Source of the DNA: Chrysemys picta bellii
Lineage: Eukaryota; Chordata; Testudines; Emydidae
Direction: 5' to 3'
Length of the DNA stretch: 64,000 bases
NCBI RefSeq assembly: GCF_011386835.1
Contig: NC_088797.1
Span: 38,253,583 to 38,317,582, forward strand
Part shown: positions 11,046 through 23,600 of the stretch, in pieces
How positions within the stretch are numbered: position 1 is the stretch's first letter
Layout of the letters: every line of letters starts with the position of its first letter
The notes under the pieces: generated by a model
What the model was told of the DNA's origin: nothing
Database searches by the model: none
Seen by the model: the letters and a program-made list of their open reading frames with translations, nothing else
Made by a program: the position numbers and the translations under genes

Positions 11046-11546
11046 CCCTGGAAACACTGCTAACAGAGATTTAGTTTAATCAGCAAAGGCTTGTGCTTTC
11101 GGAGCAGGGAGATAAGAGTTTATGTAGTGGCTGTGAGGCACCAAATGGCCATAGCATGCAGTCTAGTGACCAGTGTGAAGTCCTACGTGTGTGTGGATTT
11201 GTTACATATTATACTGTTAGCAGTCAATGCAGTGCAGTTAGCTTTGATAGCAACATGTTTAGAAGTTCTATAGGAATACCAGTGTATGTTGGATTGGGAA
11301 GAGATTACTTTAATTTTTTTCACATGGACAAATACAGTTATCCATTATGTTTTTTCAGTACAACCTTCTCGGCTAATACACAGCATACTCCATGTTCTGT
11401 ACAATTTTAAACAGCGTTGAGATATGCATTCAGAATATTGTAAACAGGAATATGGCACAGCTCTGCCTTGTAAAGATTAGTCTTTTCTCAACCTAATTTG
11501 TTGATAATATTTGCTTCTTTAACACTGGATTTCTTGGTCCATCTTA
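11046..11546 (-). other. TSEN2: probable TSEN2 3'UTR and downstream DNA
   Basis: No coding sequence or clear transposon. On the - strand an ATTAAA hexamer (complement of 11309-11314) is a candidate poly(A) signal about 235 nt after the stop codon; no AATAAA was found closer. The UTR end is uncertain. Confidence 0.4.
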
Positions 11547-11606
11547 TTATAGTTCATCTTGTTCACTGCGCTCTCGGGAAGAGACCCAACGATTTACAAT
11601 CAGTTC
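11547..11606 (-). CDS. TSEN2: TSEN2 terminal coding exon (residues 458-476)
   Basis: 60 bp in phase 0 after a CTATTTCAG acceptor. It encodes [19 protein letters not shown] and a TAA stop (complement of 11547-11549), followed at once by a second TAA. The C terminus closely matches human TSEN2. Confidence 0.95.
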   Translation of the reverse strand, partial: ELIVNRWVSSRERSEQDEL

Positions 11607-14600
11607 CTGAAATAGAAACATGGACTATTACAAGAGCAAAAAATAAAAAGCTTCCCCCCCCTCCCTCCTGTCATGCCAGTCATAACTTGGTAGCAGCAAT
11701 TCTTGATGCCCCCAACCTACATTTAAAGATTAACTTTGGGACCAGCTACCTCTGTGCCAGGCCTGCCCTCCAATTAATTTCTACCAACTCTATGGTGCAA
11801 CTGAATCTAGGATGTTCAACATCACAGTCTTGTGCTTTCCAGAATTTGAAACATGCCAGAGAGAAAGCAAAAATTAAAGTCTGCTGCTATGCTAGGGAGC
11901 TAGAGTCTTCAACTGCCTCAAAGGATTGCTCAGCTAGCAAAGATGAAGAAATAATTCGGACCACAACTTACTTGAACTTTAATTCTTTTTAGACAGTCTG
12001 GTGATGACATTTCTTTCTCAGTCATATCACACGGTTTAATCAAATAGCATAACATAAGTTCCTGTTGACAAATACACAAATATTCCTTATGTGAGACAAA
12101 TGCACAAGCTTCAATTGATATTTGAAACAGGTTTTAAATTAGAATCCAGGTGTTTAGTTTGAACAACAGATCTCATCTCTGAGGCAAATTAAGAGGTATA
12201 TACTCTTGTATAATGCTTGTTAATGGGAACTAGATAGACATACTGAGGAGAGAACACACCCATTTGTGTATCTGCTTTGAGGCAGACATTACCACTCATG
12301 TGACACCTGGATACCCTGGTAACTGGCATAGTAGAATTATCTATATAGACAGGTCATATAGAACTGGTAACCTTTTAGAAGTTTGCACATCCAAAATACT
12401 TTCCTATTTGGGCAGGTGAGTGGAGGTGGAAGGAAGTTCGGAGTGCGGAGTTGGAAAGGAAGGTCACTCCAGGACTTCCCCATTCTGCACACCTTTATTT
12501 CCCCCAATAACTTTCAAAGAGCCTGCACAGATGTGACCCTTCCGCTCCAACCAAGGAGACCTGGAACCTATCAACATTGCTACAAATACTGGCCAGGAAA
12601 GGATGTATTCAAACACCACTAGCGTGCACTGCCCCCCAGCCTAAATATAAAGCAATCATGCTCAGAACCCAAATTCTGATCCAAGTCCAGTGTTGCTTTT
12701 CCACAAAAAAATCTCCAAGCTAAACTATTACATTTACCAGTTAAAACTATTTGTAGATGCAGAATCAGTATCTTATGTTGTTACCTTAGAAACATTCACT
12801 GTTGTTCTGTTCAAGCCAGACAAAGACATCCAGTTGAGCGGTCTGCACAGTGACCCTACAAAGTTGTCATTAACCAGTTCAGCAATGACTGAGTAACTGG
12901 AAAATAAACCCAAAGAATAGATTACAAAGAGAAAAATTATGGTCACTTAAAAATCCTGGAATTTAAAAACTTCTGCCTGAGAATATTTGGCTATTGTGAC
13001 TGTCATAGCCAAACAACAAACCTGTAGGCTGCAGACAAGCCATAAGACCTGCATCTGTTTCTACTAGTCAAAGAGGAAGTGGTGGATGCAATGTTTAATT
13101 TGTGCCAGGCCTTGCCAGGGCTGAGCCTGGTACCTCTAGGCTTGGCAGTTCACAGCACTGGCACCTCTGGGCTTGCCATGTCAGTTATGAAAGTAAAAAA
13201 ATTGCTTGAGCCTCGGCACCTAATTGCTTGAGTCCTGTTACTTCTTTCATTACAAATTAAGCACTGGATGGAGGAGGTAAATGGTGAATGCAGTGAATGA
13301 TGGTTCCTCACCCCACCATCCTGCTTCTCTTCTTTCAACAGTGTTCTCTTGAGAGTGTCCATCTTTCATTCACACCCCATAACTAATTAGGCATGCAAAT
13401 TGATTGGTAGAGGAATGGAGATCACTTATAATAAGTTATGGGCTTTTTTCCCTAAGTTATCCCCAAAATTACCTAAATCATTCATAATAAAAAAGATACA
13501 CTATTACAAAAATCAGATCATTTTTCTGACTCCAATCAGCACATACAACAGCTAGAGATGCCCAGGGAGGCATTCTGTAGTCTTCAATTATATTCTTAAA
13601 TATTTGTATATGAACTCACTCTCAAACTTCTTGTTTTGTGCTTCTAGTAAAATGACATGTTGATTCAAAATATTTGCTTATCATGCATGGTTAACCTTCC
13701 TGGTTAGAAAAATTTGTTTTGGGTGTAGAAAGTACAAAGCAGGAAAATCATACTTTTAATTAGGAGAAATATATCCCAGTAAAAAAGGGGGTGGGGGAAG
13801 AGAGAAAATTGTATTCATTCATTTGAAACAAAAATAGAAGTTAAATCACAGTAGTCAAATGCAGAGTAAGTGTTTTATATTCAGAATATAAAGTGAACGC
13901 CAAACCTTGCATGGTAAAAGGGGGGACCTTTTCGATATAGCACTGCAACAAAAAAATACTGTATTAGTCAGAGAATCATGAATTCCCAATTTTGGATCTC
14001 AGTATCAGAGATCAGAACCCTTATAAATAACTAACAATCATACCCATTACATAAACAAGCTATTGCAGAATCAGAGGAGAGAGGCTGAACCCTTTCAACC
14101 AGCTCCAGCTGATCCTATTTAATTGCATGGCACATGTCAAAAGCCAGTGCTGTATAAAGTGGATAGGAAACAAAATTCAGACCAGAAAGTAAACTACTGA
14201 AGAACGAGCTCAAATAAACTCATGTAGATGTCAGGCAACCAATACCAACATTTCACCTATTATAATGGTTATTTTAGTGGACGGTGAAGAAATTGCATTC
14301 AGGTACAACTTCTATACCATAAGGATTGTGTGTTAACTCCCAGTACGCACACGAAAACATTCCTTAAGAGTCTTATAGTACACCTCTACCCTGATATTAC
14401 GCGACCCAATCACGAATTTGGATAGAACGTGGTAAAGCAGTGCTCCGGGGCGGCGGGGCTGTGCGCTCCAGCGGATCAAAGCAAGTTTGATATAACGCAG
14501 TTTCACCTATAACGTGGTAAGGATTTTTTGGCTCCCAAGGACAGCGTTATATCGGGGTAGAGGTGTGGTTTCATCTGAATGAAAAGCAGCATTCTGATAT

Positions 14601-17600
14601 TTTATACAGACATGCTTTTCTTCATGGTTTGCCATCATTTAACAATTTTCTATTAGAAGATAAATTACACTATCACTCATTTCAAACTACAAAACTGTAA
14701 TCAAGAAATTATTACTTAACAATTCTTAAGCTATTTACTATGGAAGTATAGACACTACTGAATATGTCCATTTGGGAAGAAAGCATAACAAAACAAAAAT
14801 AAGTGATTTGAATTACAACTTCAGTATATGCTCCAATCCAACTCCCACTGTTGGTGGAAAGATTTCCATAGAATTCAACAGGAATTGGATCAGGCTGTGA
14901 GAACAGAGAAAGCTCACTACTCCAAACACTCATTAATTCCACTTGGGCTTCTCGGCAGAGTGGGTGGATTGGCTCATGAGGTGAATTCCAGTGCAGTTCC
15001 ACAGCTAATATCTAGCCTATAGGCCAAAGCTACAGGTCCTCCAAGTCACTTACAGCCTGTTTTGGTACCAATGAATCTGCACAGCGGCAGACCATAGCCT
15101 CTGCCTCCATTAATACCTTATCTGCTAGCCTATAGCCTAACCAGCGTGCAGAGTCATCTTCCAAACAGGAGCTGGGGAGATCTGCTCTGCTTGTACAGCC
15201 TCAATGTCAAGTTTAAGTGGTGCATTGGCTATTAAAGAGTTAGTTGCAAGCTATTCCATTTTTGAAAGGAAACTACTCACAGAGATCGGTTCCATACTTC
15301 AGTCCTACTTTGGGGACCCATCCCTTACTTCGGAAGAAGTGATACGCCATGTATGTAGTTCTAAAATTAGGTTGCACTTCACTAAAAACTTCCCATAGCT
15401 TCAAAATAGTTAAAGGTTCCTAAAAATCATAACCAAAAAGACATTAGTATTATTACACTAACCTGCTGCTCTTACTTACAGGGAAATACCCAGGAAATGT
15501 TACACATAAAACAGCGTCTTTAGTAGAATATTCTATTCAAGTATCAAACATTATAATCCCATTGCAAAAAGACTACACTTGAGACATTAGCACTATGGGA
15601 GTCCATTGTCTGCAACAGAAGTCTGCTTCAATAGGGGTTTACCAATCAATACCAAAAAAACACAACCTTTGAGCTAGCAGAATTCTGCTTGGTCGCATGT
15701 TGGTAGCTCAGGACTCAACAGCAAGAACCTTACACCGATGATATATGTAAAGAAAAATAAAAGCTATTGTTTGTTATGAAAGACGGTGGTTACAATTCAA
15801 ACTGCAAACTTTTTCACAAAAGGGAAGGACACTCCTATACATACTTCTTCCCACACACCTCTTTTCTCTTGTATTTCTCCCACCAACTCCACACACAAAC
15901 TTTCTTCCACAGAAGGTACCTGTTTATCTGTATTTTGTTGCTAAATAAAAAGCATTGCACAAAGTTTATGGACAATATTCTTATATCTACACAAATAATA
16001 GAAACACAACTAAAGAGAAAATTTCCAAATCCCTCTAGTTGGTAGTTGCTGCCTTTGAGCTTAGCAGCATGTGATTCTGTCATAGTAGTTGGAAGTTTGA
16101 GACAGTGATCTATATCCAAGTCAATAGTATTTTGCATCTTTCAGAGCAAAAGTTGCAGATAATTAAATGTAACATCTTACCTCGTTATAATAAATACTCA
16201 AACATCCTAGAGCATAGACCAAGAAAAATGCCTAAAAACGTAAAAAGAGTAAGTTAAAATATTCTGTCTGTATCACATGGAGACCTGTAGTTATAAGATT
16301 TACATGTTACAACACTCTAGAATTATCGCATAAGAGAAGTTTGAAAGCCACCAAAAGAGCTTACTCATGTAATGAGCCACTCTGAGATAAATGGAATTAT
16401 TCATATGCATAAAATCTGCAGGACTGGTCCCTTGAATGTCTTTCACTATGTCCATGTAATCTACAGATCATTAAAATTATTACTAAATTTACCAAAAACA
16501 GTGCAAACATTTTGGATTTTAAAAAAACAGATCATTCTTTAAGAAAGAGGTATTTATTGCATAGATTAGTGCTTTGTTCTGATGTTAGAAGAAAAAGAAG
16601 TTTCACAATATTTAACATACCTCCTCCAGACTGAGTTGCAAATATTCAAAAATCCTAAATGGATTTCTTCTGCATACTAATTTTTCCCTTTTGATTAACT
16701 AAAAGAAAAAAGTATAAAAATAAAATTATAAAGAAGCAACCAAAGAAAAAGGAAATACGTGTGTTGCATTCAAAATGACATTTTTCAAACATCTTAGATT
16801 CCACCTTAACTTTTCATTAAACATTAGTGATTTATTTACTATATAGATGAACATTTAAATCGACAACAATACTGAATTGTGAAAAGAACACACTGACTAT
16901 ATTTAGTAAAATAAAATAAGTTACCCATAAAAAAGACAACTCGCTTGGCTTACATTTGATTTATCATTTGCTGCTTCATCTTCATGACACAATTTGCTTT
17001 CTTCTTCCTGCACCAATACATACTCATAAGCATATTCTTTCCCTTTGGCCAAGTTATGAAATACTTGGTTGGTATAATCTTCGGCCTTGCAGCCACAGTG
17101 CACAATAAAATCGTCATGTTTTTGGCAATGTACTTTAACTATAGCTTTAGTGTCCAATGGATACAGTTCCTCAGAGCCATAGTTGGCTAGTGGATCATTG
17201 TAAGCTGAATCACCTTCCAAAGAAGCTTTCTTGCAGTCTACACTCATGTTATGACATTTAACATTTGGTGCTGCTGAATCTCCATTATTTATGGCAGAAT
17301 CTCTTGAAAGTTTCATTCCATCTTCTACGTTTTCCATTTCTGCAGCCATTCTGCAGCAAGAGTCATCATTTTGTGCAACTTCTCCTTCCCCTTTCATAAA
17401 AGGCAGATCAAATGGCTTAGTATAATTTTCAAGAATTTTGTTAACGGAGCAGTCATCAAGTCCTTGTTCTTGCATAAGGCTTTTAGCCCATTCTAGATGA
17501 CACTGGTACCTGGATAATGGAAAAACAAGAAGTGGAAGATTCTAGGGCAGAGTATTGTTCAACTAATATGTTAAAACTAGGGCTGTCAAGCGATTAAAAC

Positions 17601-20600
17601 AATCAATCACAATTAAGCGCATGATTAAAAAATTAATCACACTTAATCATGCTGTTAAACAATAATAGACTACAATTTAAATATTTGTGGATGTTTTCTA
17701 CATTTTCAAATATATTGATTTCAATTATAACACAGAATACCAAGTGTACTATGCTCACTTAATAAAATAAATATATGCACTGTAAAAAAATATAGTATTT
17801 TTCAATTCACCTCATACAAGTACTGTAGTGCAATCTCTTTATCATGAAAGTTGAACTTACAAATGTAGAATTACGTAAAAAAATAACTACATTCAAAAAT
17901 AAAACAATGTAAAACTTTAGAGCCTACAAGTCCCCTCAGTCCTACTTCTTGTTCAGTCAATCGCTCAGACAAATAATTTTGGTTACAATTTGCAGGAGAT
18001 AATGCTGCCTCCTTATTATTTATATCACCTGAAAGTGAGTACAGGCGTTCGCGTGGCACTTCTGTAGACAGTGTTGCAAGGTATTTTCGTGCCAGATATG
18101 CTAAACATTCGTATGCCCCTTCATGCGTCAGCCACCATTCCAGAGGACACGTTTCCATGCCGATAATGCTCATTAAAAAGATAATGTGTTAATTAAATTG
18201 GTGACTGAACTCCTGGGGGGAGAATTGTATGTCTCCTGTTCTGTTTTACCCGCATTCTGCCATATATTTCATGTTCTAGCAGTCTTGGATGATGACCCAG
18301 CACGTTTGTTTTAAGAACACTTTCACAGCAGATTTGACAAAATGCGAAGAAGGTACCAATGTGAGATTTCTAAAAATAGCTACAGCACTCGACCCAAGGT
18401 TTAAGAATCTGAAGTGCTGTTCAAAATCTGAGAGGGACGAGGTGTGGAGCATCCTTTCAGAAGTCTTAAAAGAGCAACATTCCAAACTACAGAACCCGAA
18501 TCACCAAAAAAGAAGATCAACCTTCTGCTGGTGGCATCTGACTCAGATGACGAAAATGAACATGTGTCAGTCCATTCTGCTTTGGATCATTATTGAACAG
18601 AACCCATCATCAGCATGGACGCATGTCCTCTGGAATGGTGGTTGAAGCATGAAGGGACATATGAATGTTTAGCATATCTGGCACGAAAATACCTTGCAAC
18701 GCCGGCAACAAAAGTGCCATGCGAATGCCTGTTCTCACTTTCAGGTGATATTGTAAATAATAAGGAGGCAGCAGTATCGCCTGTATACGTAAACAAACCA
18801 GAACAAGAAGTAGGACTGAGTGGACTTATAGGCTCTAAAGTTTTACATTGTTTTGTTTTTGAGTGCAGTTATGTAACAAAAAAAAAATAAAAAAAATCTA
18901 CATTTGTAAGTTACACTTTCACGATAAAGAGATCGCACTTCAGTATTTGTATAAGGTGAACTGAAAAATACTCTTTTGTTTATCATTTTACAGTGCAAAT
19001 ATTTGTAATAAAAATAATATAAAGTGAGCACTGTACACTTGGTATTCTGTGTTGTAACATAAATCAATATATTTGAAAATGTAGAAAAACATCCAAAATA
19101 TTTAATAAATTTCAATTGGTATTCTATTGTTTAACAGTGCGATTAATCATGATTTTTTTTAATCGCATGAGTTAACTGCGATTAATCGACAACTCTAATT
19201 ACAACCAACAATACAATATAGAAATAAATGTTAATGCTTCCATAATTTATTTTTAATTTAAAATATGTTTTATATATCAACTGAGGTATGTTTTTTAAAC
19301 TGATCCAACACATTAGTTAAAATGGAGAATAACCAATTTATAAGACTCTTTGGTATGCTATAATGCTGTGATAATGTAGAAAATAAACACAACTCAAGAT
19401 CACCATAACATTAAGCTTTCTATATATTTTAAAAAGAATTACATATTTACTTGTAGCTACATGCTGAGATCCCAAAGAGAATGTTATAGTGAGGATTGAG
19501 TGAGTAACACAGGGGTCGGCAACCTTTCAGAAGTGGTGTGCCGAGTCTTCATTTATTCACCCTAATTTAAGGTTTCGCGTGCCAGTAATATATTTTAATG
19601 TTTTTAGAAGGTCTCTTTCTATAAGTCTATAATATATAACTAAACTATTGTTGTATGTAAAGTAAATAAGGTTTTTAAAATTTTTAAGAAGCTTCATTTA
19701 AAATTAAATTAAAATGCACAGCACCCCAGACCGGTGGCCAGGACCCAGGCAGTGAGAGTGCCACTGAAAATCAGCTCTCGTGCCGCCTTCGGCACGCGTG
19801 ACATAGGTTGCCTATCCCTGGAGTAACAGATGGCACTTCTTAACAAGCAGCTGAATAACACAAACTTATCTAAACATGAAGCCTACAAAAAAAAAATTAG
19901 GCTGGACTAATTCATCTTTTAAATCTTAGTTAAATTCTGAATGTATTTAAAGGAAAAGACTAAACAGTGTTTCAGTCCAAGTATAAGTGGGTTTAAATCC
20001 ACTGGAGGCTAATGAAACAGGCTGACTTTGGCACGAGATTTAGGGACAAATCCTCAGCTGATGTAAAGCAGTGGAGGTCCACTTACTTTAATGGAGCCAA
20101 GCTGATTTACATCAACAGAGGATTTGGAACAAATGAAGTCTGAAGAGAAGACACTTCCTAATAGCAGCTATATGAAAGCTAAGCACAATATAACGCTTAA
20201 AGGCCCAATTCTGCAGTACTCACTTAACCAAATCTTAAAGGAAGTATTGCCTGTGAAAGGACTTCAGGATCAGGCCCTATATGATTACCAACTACTGCAA
20301 TGAAGACTTTTTATAAACAGTGTTTACATTCTTCATATGTTATACTAGTAGCTAAAAGTAGAATTTAAGGATGCTGATTTAAACAGCGCACAATAGAACA
20401 CTGAAGACCAATGCCAAAATATGTCCCGAACTGGTTCTCAGTTACAAACAGACCTTGCAGAATTTCAGTTTCAAATCAATACATCAGTATCTCAGGGTGC
20501 TGTGCCTTGGATATATTTAGGCCCAACTTATTCAGAAATGCCCTTGGAAAGGTCATCCTAAAGTAAACTAAGTGATACTATTGTAAATAGTTTATGGTTG

Positions 20601-23600
20601 AAGAAGAGTGGTCTTGTAAATGTGATTTGAACAGGCCATCAACAGTAATATGATAAAGATCTGAAATGGTCTTTCCAAATTAAAAAACAAACAAACATCT
20701 GTTTGTTTTACTTCTTTCTGCAGTTCTAAAACAGGAGATGGGAACATAAGGAAGATCAGCAAGATATTTAACTCATTTAGGAAATGTTTTAATGCTATAC
20801 ATTTACATCTCCTAAGACTGTGACATACTTCAGATTTCAAACTGTAAAATTATAGGTATTTGGTAATTCTAAGGTACTTTAAGGTCTACTAAATAGCAAG
20901 CCTTAAAGTGCAAATGGCAAAAAAACTGGACATGTTCTCTTTGCTCCTTTATGATGTACACCTCTACCCCGATATAACGCTGTCCTCGGGAGCCAAAAAA
21001 ATCTTAAAGCGTTATAGGTGAAACCGCATTATATCGAACTTGCTTTGATCCACCAGAGTGCGCAGCCCCACCCCCCTGGAGCGCTGCTTTACTGCATTAT
21101 AGCCACAGATGGACTGTGCATTGTGTGAAGAAATACTTCCTTTTGTTTGCATTAAACCTGCTACCTCTTAATTTCATTTGGTGACCCCTAGTTCTTGTGT
21201 AATATGAAGGAGTAAATAACACTTCCTTATTTACTTTCTCCACACCTGTCATGATTTTATAGACCTCTATCATATCTGCCCCCCCTTCGTTGTTTCTTTT
21301 CCAAGCTGAAAAGTCCCAATCTTATTATTCTCTCCTCATATGGAAGCCATTCCATACCAATAATCATTTTTGTTGCCCTTTCTGAACCTTTTCCAATATA
21401 TCTTTTTTGAGATGGGGCGACCACATCTGCATGCAGTATTCAAGATGTGGGTATACCATGGATTTATATAGAGGCAATATGATATTTTCTGTCTTATTAT
21501 CTATCCCTTTCTTAATGATTCCCAACATTCTGTTCGCTTTTTTATTGCCGCTGCACACTGAGTGGATGTTTTCAGAAAACTAGCCACAATGACTCCAAGA
21601 TCTCTTTCTTGAGTGGTAACAGCTAATTTAGACCCCATCATTTTATATATATAGCTGGGATTATGTTTTCAAGCAGGAAGAAACTGACTGACTATATAGG
21701 GGAAATAAGTATAAAGTGTTGTTAAAAATAAATTCTAATCTTTTTCAATTATCATAATTTTAGTTGTTTCTTGTAACAGGCAGAATTTTCAGAGAGAAGT
21801 GGAATTTTTAAATTGACAAATATTATTTCTATAGGAGATTATTTTGATATCTAATTTAAGACAAAAGTCCCAAACTACTGTTATAATTATAAAGACAATT
21901 ACAGTCAGCTACATAGTTTTAAAACTAACAGTGTGAGGAGGATGAGGAGTAAAATACTTTACTTCCCCAACTGAAATTTAGAGATGGCAATTAACTAGGG
22001 AAAAAAAAGCACTGTAAGAACAGTTAAAACCAAAACAAGTGATGCAGATGAACATGAAATTCAAATCCCTCCCTTCAAAATCTCTTCAGAAGGAAAGCCC
22101 TGAATCATCCAACACTATTTACTACAGACTGGTTTTGAACTGTTAAAAATTTTGATCAGTATATATAATGTTACTGTCATATTATATAAGGTGGTTCCAT
22201 ACAGGGCTGTCCCTAGAGGGGTGTGGGGCTCAGGTGGAGGTGACAAATTCATCTCTTCCAGGACCGACCATGCCAGCTAATTGCACCGCCCAAACGCGGG
22301 GCCCGGAGCAGTCACGCCAATTCGCTCTACCCAAGGGATGGCTCTGGTTCCATATCTTTCATCACCAAATAAAATAGAAAAACTTTTATTGTACTGTACT
22401 TGATTACCATACAATAGCACTTTATTCATCTGAATAAAATGCTATGAAGCATGCTGTATATCCTGCAATAATGGGGCTGTCACGATGCCTACTGAGATCT
22501 AAAGTGGTTAATTGCACTACCACAAAATAAATTAATATTGGTAATATTATGTATTGCTGCAGTAGCATACATCTGATTATTGGGAGGGGGGTGAAAGAAC
22601 CATTTGGCATGTGTTTACTTTAAGTTGAAATGGTTATTATAAAAGACTACATTTTGTAATCCTATGGGTATGAAAAACAATACAGCAACTAATTTACGCC
22701 CCTCACTGGTTGTTTCTTAAACTAGTTGGTTGAATTTAAAACAAAAACCCCCCACCAATTCCCTAACTTATTTCCTGCATAATAAACAAAAGTGCTAAAT
22801 CTGAAGTCATCATGCAGGCAAACTCAGGAAAATGATCACACTATGTCAGATTAAAATTCTATGTAATACATTAAAATTGTATTTAAGTGTTAAAGACTGT
22901 TTCTGCCCATTCAGAATGAACCTAGTAAGCACATAGAAAAACTATTAAAAACAGCCTGCCCCAGAATAACCTGCAACAAAAAAGGGGGAAGTATAAAGGT
23001 TTCCTTCTATGTTCATATAATCATGAATCAGTTGCTCATATTATAGTGAATTGGCTCTAATTTGCACTGCTTACTCAAGCAAAACTCCCAATAGCTTACA
23101 TGGAAAAAACAATGCTAGGAATGTTATCTAATATTTTATCTGTCTTTAGGATTTAGGAACTGGAAACAAGGAAGAGAAACAAAACTATGTGAATCAGCCT
23201 TTTTACAAGCCAGTTTGGGAACCACTGGGCTAAAACATGAAGCCAAATGAACTGTTGCTGTACAGGCGAGTCTCATCTTACACGCATTTAACATGCGCGA
23301 ATTCAGCTTTGCGCGGTCGGCAAAGAGAAAAAAAAATCACAATTTAAATACCGTATCTGTACTGCGGGCGATTCCGCCCGCCATTACACTCAATGTAATT
23401 TTGACTATAAGCGATTTTCGCTTTACGCTCTGACAGCGGAATGTAACCGCACTGTAAGATGAGACTCGCCTATACAAACTTAGGATACAGTAAGAAAGTT
23501 GCACTTACTTTTTTGATGAGAGTATGGGCATGTTTATCTTGGCATCTGCATTAAAAGAGAAAATGTTATTTACAAGTGTTTTGGCAATGCAACGATCTAC

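Larger units (their letters stand above)
17578..19197. mobile_element. rearranged hAT transposon with two inverted 3' ends
   Basis: About 1.62 kb in TSEN2 intron 4 (coding numbering reversed; between exons at 16954-17509 and 23509-23545). The ends TAGGGCTGTC and GACAACTCTA are inverted, and the flanks GTTAAAAC/ATTACAAC match at 6 of 8. The right side reads + and contains transposase fragments: [23 protein letters not shown] (about 18385-18450) and the dimerisation region [23 protein letters not shown] (about 18620-18700). The left side carries the same C-terminal region on - (about 17895-18160), so both ends are copies of the 3' end. Frames are broken; no active transposase can be made. Confidence 0.85.
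17510..23508 (-). other. TSEN2: largest TSEN2 intron (6.0 kb), repeat-rich
   Basis: Contains the rearranged hAT, a hAT MITE, a palindromic repeat, a truncated T1 MITE, a CR1 fragment, a 145-bp hAT MITE and a T2 MITE, all listed separately. The stretches 19829-20046, 20131-20956, 21671-22193 and 22355-23260 show nothing I can name. Confidence 0.7.

Noticed and set aside
11498..11992. 164-codon + strand frame
   Set aside because: It covers two TSEN2 exons antisense; the - strand translation is clearly the real one.
16984..17190. + strand frame
   Set aside because: Antisense shadow of TSEN2 coding exon 4.
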